From the NCBI GenBank assembly GCA_030150965.1, contig JASLEW010000535.1, positions 1 through 7,849 on the forward strand: a stretch of 7,849 bases of DNA, in the 5' to 3' direction. Position 1 is the first letter of the stretch, and each line of letters opens with the position of its first letter. Source of the stretch: Thermoanaerobaculia bacterium (GTDB lineage Bacteria > Acidobacteriota > Thermoanaerobaculia > Multivoradales > UBA5704). The notes under the pieces were generated by a model. It saw only the letters and a list, made by a program, of their open reading frames with translations, made no database searches and was not told the origin of the DNA. Made by a program: the position numbers and the translations under genes. This document shows, piece by piece, positions 1 through 7,849 of the stretch.

Positions 1-2071
<2,071 letters not shown>

Positions 2072-2075
<4 letters not shown>

Positions 2076-3457
2076 GGCGCGCTGGTCACCGTCCCGGCGC
2101 CGAGCGGCTCCGGCAGGGGCGCCGCCAGCGGCTCCGGCGCCGGCACCGGCAGCCGGTCGGGCAGCTCGCTCTCCAGCCGCCACAGCGGCCCGTAGGCCCG
2201 GGCGGCGGCGGCGGCGAGCGCCAGGAACACCCCCAGGGCGATGAACAGCAGGCCGATGCCGCGCCCCGGCCCGACCCCGATCAGCCGGCCCACGCTGCCG
2301 GCGAGCGGCCCGTGCGCGGCGAGCAGCGGCTCGAACAGGCGGTCGGCGAGCGGCCCGGCCGCCAGGAAGGCCAACGGCACCGCCGCCGCCGAGGTCATCT
2401 GGCGGATGGCGAACACCCGCCCCTGGACCTCGGGCGGCACCTTGGTCTGCCAGATCGCCTGCGTGCAGCTGATGACGATCGGCAGGCAGAGCAGGTAGAG
2501 GAACGCCGCCGCCCCGACGGTCACGGCGCTCGCCCGCGCGCCGCCCGCCAGGAGGGTCGCGCCCTGCAGCAGCAGCAGCCCGACGATGGCGGCGAGCCGC
2601 CGCCGCGGCCCGCCCCACACCGCCATGATCACGCCGCCGGCCAGCATGCCCACGCCGGAGATGGACAGCACCGCCCCCAGCACGGCGGCCGGGGCGAAGC
2701 TCAGCACGAGCGGCTGGATGAGCGTCTGCACCAGGCCGATGGTGAGGTTGATGGCGGCGGCCAGGACGAGCAGGCCGAGCAGGCCCCGGCGCTCGCGGAT
2801 GTAGACCCAGCCGGCCGCCGCCGCCAGTTGTCGGCGCCGCGGCGGGCCGGCCGCCGCCGTCCCCGCCTGCTGCCGCGGCGGGTTGGGGATGCGCACCGCG
2901 AGCAGCGACAGGATGGCGGCGGCGAAGCTCGCCACGTCGAGCAGGATCACGCCGCGCATCTGGATCGCGCCCACCAGGAACCCGGCGGTGAGCGGCGCGA
3001 GCAGCTGGCTGGCCGCGTTGCCGATCTCGAGCATCCCATTGGCGCGGCCCAGGTGCTCCTTGCCCACCATCAGCGGGATCGAGGCGGCGAGCGCCGGGAA
3101 GCGCAGGCCGCGGCAGACCGAGCTCCACACCATCGCCGCGCACAGGCTCCACAGCTCCACCCGGCCGCTCCAGAAGAGCAGGGCGAGCGCCAGCGAGGCC
3201 GCCCCGGCGCCGGCGTCGGAGACCACCATCACCCGGCGCCGGTCGAAGCGGTCCACCACCGCGCCGGCCAGCGGCGACAGGAAGGTGAGCGGCGCCACGG
3301 CGCAGAAGGCGACCACCGCGAACCGCGTGACCGACCCTGTGGCGTGGTACACCCACACCCCCACCGCGAAGGCGGTCAGCCCCGAGCCGAGCATCGAGAT
3401 CGTCTGCCCCAGGCAGACCACCACGAATCCCGGGAGCCCCGCGAGCCGCGTCCTCAT
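2072..3457 (-). CDS. MFS drug/metabolite exporter (EntS/macrolide-efflux-like)
   Basis: A 461-residue major facilitator with about 12 predicted membrane helices, starting almost at once (helix near residues 9-36). The loop GAVVDRFDRRRVM (65-77) is the MFS motif A region with its Asp and Arg/Lys cluster. A hydrophilic central loop (about 191-224) separates the two halves. VPPEVQGRVFAIRQM (340-354) is typical of the DHA3-like branch containing EntS-type siderophore exporters and macrolide efflux pumps. The C-terminal tail from about 427 is Pro/Glu-rich and likely cytoplasmic. The start is fixed by the ATGA overlap with the permease and by MRTRLAGLPGFVVVCLGQ, a usual N-terminus here. The gene ends in another ATGA overlap with the FAAL. 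It probably exports the product or an intermediate by proton antiport; the substrate cannot be read from sequence. Confidence 0.93.
3454..3457 (-). other. ATGA stop/start overlap (permease to MFS)
   Basis: The permease's TGA (3456-3454) shares bases with the MFS gene's ATG (3457-3455). Only a weak purine-rich stretch (GCGAGAGCA) precedes the ATG, so translation of the MFS gene probably relies on termination-reinitiation by ribosomes leaving the permease. Confidence 0.85.
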
Positions 3458-5895
3458 TGCTCTCGCAGCGCCCGCACCGGGTCCACCCTGGCCGCCCGGT
3501 GGGCGGGGATGTAGCTGGCCAGGAGGGTCACGATCGCCAGCCCGAGGAGGGCGGCGAGGAGGGTCTTGGGATCGCCCGGATCGGTGTCGTGCAGCTGCGC
3601 CGCGAGCGACCGGGCGAGCCACACGGCGAAGGCGGCGCCGATCAGCAGGCCGGCCGCGGTGAGCCCCAGGGCGCGGCGCAGGATCAGCCGCCGGAGGTCG
3701 CCGGGGCTCGCCCCCATCGCCGCCCGGATGCCGATCTCGCGCAGGCGCTGGTTGACGGCGAACGACAGCACGCCGTAGAGGCCGACCACCGAGAGCACCA
3801 GGCCCATGACGCCGAAGATGCCGTAGAGCAGCGCGCTCAGCCGGTCCTGCTTGGTGCGCTCGGCGATGCGCTCGCTCATCGTCGCCACGTCGTAGACCGG
3901 CTGCCCGGGGTCGAGCGCGCCCATGATCTGGCGCGCGCCGGCGGTCAGCGCGGCGGGGTCGGCGGCGCTCTTCAGCACGAAGATGATCGAGTCGATGTCC
4001 GGCAGGTTGGTCTGCTGGTAGGGGAAGTAGATCGCCTCGGTGGTGACGCTCGGGTTGTCCGGGTTCGGCGTCTCGGCGATGTCGCCGACCTCGCCCACCA
4101 CCGTCAGCCACGGCCGCGTCGAATCGTAGCGCCCGCGCTTGATCCGCTTGCCGAGCGGGCTCTCGCCCGGCCAGTAGCGGGTGGCGAGCGACCGGCTCAC
4201 CAGCGCGACGCCGGGAGCGGCGGCATCGTCGTGCTCGGTCAGCCCGCGGCCGGCGACGAGCGGCACGTGCAGCGTCGCCAGGTAGTCGGGGGTGATGGTG
4301 CGGTAGTGCGCCATGTAGAAACCGCGCGCCGGGTCGGCCGGGCGCCCCTCGGGGTTCCACGACAGGTAGTTCTGCCCCGGGAACATCGGCTGCGTGGTGG
4401 TGGCGCCGACCTGGGTGACGCCGGGCAGGGCGCGCAGCCGGTTGACTGCCTCGCGGATGAAGCGCGCCTTCATCGCCTCCCGGGGGTAGCGGCTCGACGG
4501 GAAACCGACCTCGAAGGTGAGCAGGTTCCGCGGCTCGAAGCCGCGGTCCTGCCGGCGGAGCTTCTGGTAGCTGCCGAGCATCAGGCCGGCGCCGACGAGC
4601 AGCACCACCGCCAGCGCCACCTCCGACACCACGAACGAGTTGAGCAGCCGCATGCCGGCGCCGCTCATGGTGCGCGAGCGCCCGCCCTCCTTGAGCGCCG
4701 CGCCGAGGTTGCCGCGCGACACGCGCAGCGCCGGCGCCAGGCCGAAGGCCACCCCCACCGCCGCCGCGACCAGGAAGGTGAAGCCGAGCGTGGCCGCGTC
4801 CAGCCGTGGCTCGGTGTCGAACTCGGCCAGCGACTCGACCGCCGGGCTGAGGCTGACCAGCGGCCTGACCGCCAGGGCGGCGAGCACCGTGCCGAGCGCG
4901 CCGCCGAGCAGGCCGAGCAGGACGCTGTAGGCCAGGAACTGCCGCACCAGGCGCCGGCGCGTCGCCCCCATCGCCACCCGCACCGCCACCTCGGTCTCCT
5001 GCCGCAGGCTCCTGGCGAGCAGCAGGTTGGAGACGTTGGCGCAGGCGATCAGCAGCACGAAGCCGGCGGCGATGGCGAGCAGCAGGAGCTTGCGGTCGAG
5101 CCCCTGGACCAGGTCGCCGCGCAGCGGGCGCAGGCTGCTGCGGGCCGGCGCGTTGGGCTGCGGGTGCTCGCGGGCCAGCCGCTTGACCAGCTGATCGAGC
5201 TGCGCTTGGGCGAGCGCCAGGCTGACGCCGGGCCTGAGGCGGGCCGGCGTGTAGAGGTTCGCCGAGTAGGCGGCGTCGGCGGTGAAGCCCGCCGGCACCC
5301 AGGCGTCGGCGTCGTAGGGGTGGCGGAAGCCGCGCGGCATGACGCCGACGATGGTGTGGGGGAGCTGGTCGAGGACCAGGCTGCGGCCGAGGATCCTGGG
5401 GTCGGCGGCGAAGTGGCTGGTCCACAGCCGGTGGCTGATCAGCGCCACCCGCGGCCCACCCGGGCGATCCTCCTCGGGCAGCAGGTTGCGGCCGATGAGC
5501 GGCTGCACGCCGAGCACCGGGAAGAGGTTCTGCGTCATCTGGATGACGGTCAGCCGCTCGGGCGGTGCGCCGCCGCCGGTCAGGGTCATGTTGACGTCCA
5601 CCGCCGCGCCGATGCCGTCGAAGATACCGGCCTCGTTCCACAGCAGGTAGGTGGGGACCGACATGCTGCGCTCGTCCGGCGTCTCGCCGGGCTTGCCGAA
5701 GACCTCGCGCACCCGCACCAGCCGGTCGAGGTCGCGGATCGGCAGCGGGCGCAGCAGGAAGGAATCGACGACGCTGAAGATCGCGGTGTTGACCCCGATG
5801 GCCAGGGCCAGGGAGACCACCACGATCAGGGTGATGCCAGGGCTGCGGCGCAGGCTGCGCAGGGCCCAGCGCAGGTCTTGGCGGAAGGTCCCCAT
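3454..5895 (-). CDS. ADOP-type ABC transporter permease (MacB/FtsX fold, no ATPase domain)
   Basis: A large inner-membrane permease of 813 residues made of two tandem MacB/FtsX modules. Module one has a transmembrane helix at about residues 21-45, a periplasmic MacB-like domain to about 265, and three helices near 270-294, 320-345 and 368-390. Module two repeats this: helix 421-442, periplasmic domain to about 685, helices 687-712, 742-765 and 779-797. Each module has the cytoplasmic coupling motif (VRVAMGATRRRLVRQ; EIGIRAAMGASPGDLRR). The opening MGTFRQDLRWALRSLRRSPG and length near 800 match the acidobacterial duplicated orphan permease family. No Walker motifs are present, so any ATPase is encoded elsewhere. 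I chose ATG 5895 because it gives the family's usual N-terminus; the extension to 6009 is Pro/Arg-rich and overlaps the acylase. The TGA overlaps the MFS start. Relatives drive periplasmic export; a role in exporting the cluster product is inferred. Confidence 0.94.
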   Translation of the reverse strand: MGTFRQDLRWALRSLRRSPGITLIVVVSLALAIGVNTAIFSVVDSFLLRPLPIRDLDRLVRVREVFGKPGETPDERSMSVPTYLLWNEAGIFDGIGAAVDVNMTLTGGGAPPERLTVIQMTQNLFPVLGVQPLIGRNLLPEEDRPGGPRVALISHRLWTSHFAADPRILGRSLVLDQLPHTIVGVMPRGFRHPYDADAWVPAGFTADAAYSANLYTPARLRPGVSLALAQAQLDQLVKRLAREHPQPNAPARSSLRPLRGDLVQGLDRKLLLLAIAAGFVLLIACANVSNLLLARSLRQETEVAVRVAMGATRRRLVRQFLAYSVLLGLLGGALGTVLAALAVRPLVSLSPAVESLAEFDTEPRLDAATLGFTFLVAAAVGVAFGLAPALRVSRGNLGAALKEGGRSRTMSGAGMRLLNSFVVSEVALAVVLLVGAGLMLGSYQKLRRQDRGFEPRNLLTFEVGFPSSRYPREAMKARFIREAVNRLRALPGVTQVGATTTQPMFPGQNYLSWNPEGRPADPARGFYMAHYRTITPDYLATLHVPLVAGRGLTEHDDAAAPGVALVSRSLATRYWPGESPLGKRIKRGRYDSTRPWLTVVGEVGDIAETPNPDNPSVTTEAIYFPYQQTNLPDIDSIIFVLKSAADPAALTAGARQIMGALDPGQPVYDVATMSERIAERTKQDRLSALLYGIFGVMGLVLSVVGLYGVLSFAVNQRLREIGIRAAMGASPGDLRRLILRRALGLTAAGLLIGAAFAVWLARSLAAQLHDTDPGDPKTLLAALLGLAIVTLLASYIPAHRAARVDPVRALREQ

Positions 5896-5902
5896 GGCGT
5901 CT

Positions 5903-7849
5903 CTAGCCTTCCTTTCTCGCCGCATTCCTCGCCGCATGGGCGGCGCGCACGGGTGGTGCCCAGCGGTCGGCACGCGGCGCGGCGGCGCGGCCGGCGGCAT
6001 ATAGCTCACCGGCCTTGAGCCTGGTGGAGGAGGCGGCGGCCTGCCGCCGGCCGGCGGGCACCAGGATCAGCGTATCGACCGGAGCCCCGGGGAGGAACGG
6101 AGCCGCCGCGCCGCGCACCCAGGCGGCCTCGGCGTCGCGGTAGTGGGGCGAGATCGGATCGGCGCTCTCGCCCCCCGGCATGGTGAAGAAGCCCTGCTCC
6201 TCCGCCCCGGGGGAGACCACGATGCGCTCCGACGCGCCGTAGGCCGGCGCCTGGACGTGCGGCATGTTGTCGTCGCCGTCGAGCGGCACGGCCGGCATGT
6301 CGAGCAGGCGGCCGACCACCGGCAGCGCGCCGCTCAGCAGGTTGCGGATCGCCGCCGTGTTGTGCCGCCCCCAGGTCCAGGAGGCGAGCGCCACCCCCTC
6401 GCGCTCCGGCTCCGCCCGCACCTCGTCGGCCGCCGCCAGGAGCTCCTCGTCCCAGCCGTGGTACCGCGGATCGACGAAGTTCGGCGGGCGCTCGCTCACC
6501 AGGCGCCAGAGCGGCCCCTCCCACTGATCGAGCGTATCCAGGTAGTCGAACTTCGGGTCCTGCCGCCGGCACATCAGGGTCGCCGCCGCGAACGCCCGCC
6601 GCGCCACGACCTGGCGGAAGTCGTGCACCACGCGGTAGCCGACCGACCCGGCCGCCGCCCGCCCGCCCCAGTCGAGGGCCGCCTGGCGCAGCGCGCGGCG
6701 CCGCGGGTCGGCGGCCAACGCCTGCGGCGACAGCACGCGCAGCAGCAGGGCGCGCCAGCGCTCCAGGAACCGCGCCCGGTCGTCGAGCTGGATGCGCAGC
6801 ATGTCGGCGGCAGAGGCGCGCGGCAGCGCCAGCAGATCGTCGCGGATCTGCCCCGCCCGCGCGCCGAGGATGTAGCCGCCGTCGCCGAGCAGCGCCAGCG
6901 CCGGGCCGTCCACCGGCCGGTTGTTGGCGCTCCACACCCTGCCCGCGGGCGGATCGACCACCCGCGGGACGTCCGCCGCCGCCAGCAGGCCGTCCCAGCG
7001 CCGGCCGCCGTCGCTCCACGAGGCCGGCGTGCGGCCGTCGAATCCCTGGCGGCGCGGCAGGCGGCCGGCGACCGTCCAGCCGATGTGGCCGGCGGCGTCG
7101 GCGACGACGAAGTTCTCCGCCGGGATGCCGCTGCGCCACGCGGCGGCCATGGCCTCGGCGACGCCGCCCGCGGTCTCCAACGCGGCGAGGTCCATGTTGA
7201 CCGCCGCGTCGTCGTGGGCCACCCAGCGGAGCGCCCGCCGCCGGCCGGCGGTGTCGGGCTCGATCTCCGGCCCCCAGACGGTCCAGCGCACGTCGAGCGG
7301 CTCGTCCGCCGCGCCGCGCACGTGCAGCACCTCGTGGAAATGCTCGAAGGGGCGCGGCCCGCCGGGGGCCAGATAGGAATCGCCGCCGCCCGCCGGGGCC
7401 GGCGGACCGTGCGGACCCGGCGCTCCCGGCGCTCCCGGCGCTGCCTGCGGACGCTGCGCTCCCGGCGCCCCCTGCGGACCTGGCGGCCCCGGAGGCATAT
7501 CGAGCAGCACCACGTCGCAGGCGTCGAAGCGGCCGCTGGTGAATCCCCAGGCGACGGCGCCGTTGCTGCCGGCGACCAGGTGCGGCACCCCGGGCAGGGT
7601 GACCCCCGCCAGGCGGCGGACCGGCGCCGCGGCGGCCGGCGGCCCTTCGGGCCAGGAGATGGCGGCGCGGTACCAGATGTTCGGCACCGCGAGCTGCAGG
7701 TGCATGTCCACCGCCAGGAGGGCGCGGCCTCCCGCCGCCCTGGAGCCGGCCACCGCCCAGGCGTTGCTGGCGGCGAGCGTGGCCGGGGCGTCGAGCGCCG
7801 CCAGTCGGCCGCGCAGCTCCAGCGGGCCGCGCGCCGCCACGGTGTCGCG
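5903..7849 (-). CDS. Penicillin acylase family Ntn hydrolase (partial, N-terminus outside window)
   Basis: An N-terminal-nucleophile amidase of the penicillin/cephalosporin/acyl-homoserine-lactone acylase family, which cleaves an acyl group from an amide. Such proteins are exported and self-cleave into alpha and beta chains. The window holds 648 residues ending at TAG; the signal peptide and alpha chain lie beyond base 7849. The beta chain should begin at the Ser of AASNAWAV (codon 7766-7768). Counting that Ser as B1, the His of VDMHLQL is exactly B23, as in PvdQ and cephalosporin acylases (E. coli penicillin G acylase has Gln there). GSNGAVAWGF, WSANNRPV (probable oxyanion Asn), SWTWGRHN and ISPHYRDAEAAW are further family motifs. 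Odd features are a collagen-like insert at 7382-7495 and an Arg/Ala-rich tail of about 48 residues after LILVPAG. The first gene visible in a four-gene operon, it lies 7 bases before the permease. The substrate is unknown; removal of a fatty acyl group from the cluster's product is inferred from the FAAL downstream. Confidence 0.93.
   Translation of the reverse strand, partial: RDTVAARGPLELRGRLAALDAPATLAASNAWAVAGSRAAGGRALLAVDMHLQLAVPNIWYRAAISWPEGPPAAAAPVRRLAGVTLPGVPHLVAGSNGAVAWGFTSGRFDACDVVLLDMPPGPPGPQGAPGAQRPQAAPGAPGAPGPHGPPAPAGGGDSYLAPGGPRPFEHFHEVLHVRGAADEPLDVRWTVWGPEIEPDTAGRRRALRWVAHDDAAVNMDLAALETAGGVAEAMAAAWRSGIPAENFVVADAAGHIGWTVAGRLPRRQGFDGRTPASWSDGGRRWDGLLAAADVPRVVDPPAGRVWSANNRPVDGPALALLGDGGYILGARAGQIRDDLLALPRASAADMLRIQLDDRARFLERWRALLLRVLSPQALAADPRRRALRQAALDWGGRAAAGSVGYRVVHDFRQVVARRAFAAATLMCRRQDPKFDYLDTLDQWEGPLWRLVSERPPNFVDPRYHGWDEELLAAADEVRAEPEREGVALASWTWGRHNTAAIRNLLSGALPVVGRLLDMPAVPLDGDDNMPHVQAPAYGASERIVVSPGAEEQGFFTMPGGESADPISPHYRDAEAAWVRGAAAPFLPGAPVDTLILVPAGRRQAAASSTRLKAGELYAAGRAAAPRADRWAPPVRAAHAARNAARKEG
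5907..5912 (-). promoter_or_regulatory. Ribosome binding site for the ADOP permease
   Basis: GGAAGG on the minus strand lies 11 bases before the ATG at 5895 and overlaps the last codons of the acylase (Lys-Glu-Gly). It supports the start at 5895 over an in-frame ATG at 6009. The spacing is a little long. Its placement inside the upstream gene fits expression from one transcript. Confidence 0.6.
7382..7495 (-). repeat. Collagen-like Gly-X-Y insert inside the acylase beta chain
   Basis: About 38 codons encode a Gly/Pro/Ala-rich segment in which Gly recurs mostly every third residue (GPP, GPQ, GAP, GAQ, then GAP, GAP, GPH, GPP), with a break at RPQAAP. The DNA holds near-perfect 9-base units (cgctcccgg on the plus strand), pointing to slippage expansion in frame. 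It sits between the conserved LLDMP and the SYLAPGG segment, roughly beta residues 92-129, and interrupts an otherwise ordinary acylase sequence. It is too short and imperfect to assume a true triple helix; a flexible surface loop is the simpler reading. Confidence 0.8.

Noticed and set aside
3458..5641. The upstream half of a 1189-codon minus-strand frame that ends with the MFS gene.
   Set aside because: Only 2072-3457 of this frame is real. Upstream it is an out-of-frame reading of the permease, giving an Arg/Pro/Ala-rich sequence until the MFS start at 3457.
5896..6009. A 38-residue N-terminal extension of the permease starting at ATG 6009.
   Set aside because: It overlaps the acylase end, is Pro/Arg-rich, has no family similarity, and the ATG at 5895 has a nearby GGAAGG and the standard ADOP N-terminus.
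3457..6018. An 853-codon open frame on the plus strand opposite the permease.
   Set aside because: It is an antisense shadow: the opposite strand encodes a complete permease with helices and family motifs, while this frame gives a low-complexity Arg/Ala/His/Gln-rich product typical of GC-rich antisense frames.
6006..7139. A 377-codon minus-strand frame overlapping the acylase.
   Set aside because: It is a shifted reading of the acylase with a low-complexity product and no motifs.
7838..7840. GTG at 7840 as the start of the acylase.
   Set aside because: The frame stays open to the window edge and the beta-chain Ser would lie only about 25 residues in, so the alpha chain and signal peptide must be upstream, outside the window.

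Overview
This very GC-rich window carries four consecutive genes, all on the minus strand and packed without real intergenic space. In transcription order (high to low coordinates) they are: the C-terminal three quarters or so of a penicillin-acylase-family Ntn hydrolase (7849-5903, start outside the window); a two-module MacB/FtsX-type permease without an ATPase domain, of the ADOP type (5895-3454); an MFS exporter (3457-2072); and a fatty acyl-AMP ligase (FAAL) running off the window at base 1 where a carrier domain seems to begin (2075-1). The junctions are a 7-base gap followed by two 4-base ATGA stop/start overlaps, so this is almost certainly the interior of one operon.

The organism is probably a high-GC member of the Acidobacteriota or a similar soil or marine lineage. 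The pointers are the ADOP-type permease (a family named for its expansion in acidobacteria), the GC-saturated third codon positions and the setting of a lipo-NRPS/PKS cluster. Gemmatimonadota or Myxococcota cannot be excluded, and there is no rRNA or other taxonomic marker here.

Functionally, the window reads as the loading, export and processing end of a natural-product gene cluster. The FAAL would activate a fatty acid as acyl-adenylate and hand it to a carrier protein to start assembly of an acylated peptide or polyketide. The permease and the MFS protein are candidate exporters. The acylase could remove the fatty acyl group after export. The set resembles the pyoverdine system (PvdL starts with an acyl-activating domain, PvdT is a MacB-like transporter, PvdQ is an Ntn acylase that removes the fatty acid), which suggests an acylated-precursor route. 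This is inference from gene content; no iron-related regulatory site was seen.

Two unusual inserts stand out. The FAAL has an insertion of about 70 residues just before its RTGDLG motif, built around seven tandem 18-bp (hexapeptide) repeats. The acylase has a collagen-like Gly-X-Y insertion of about 38 residues in the beta chain. There is no gene-free stretch above 10 bases, and no RNA gene, mobile element, CRISPR array, promoter or terminator was recognised.
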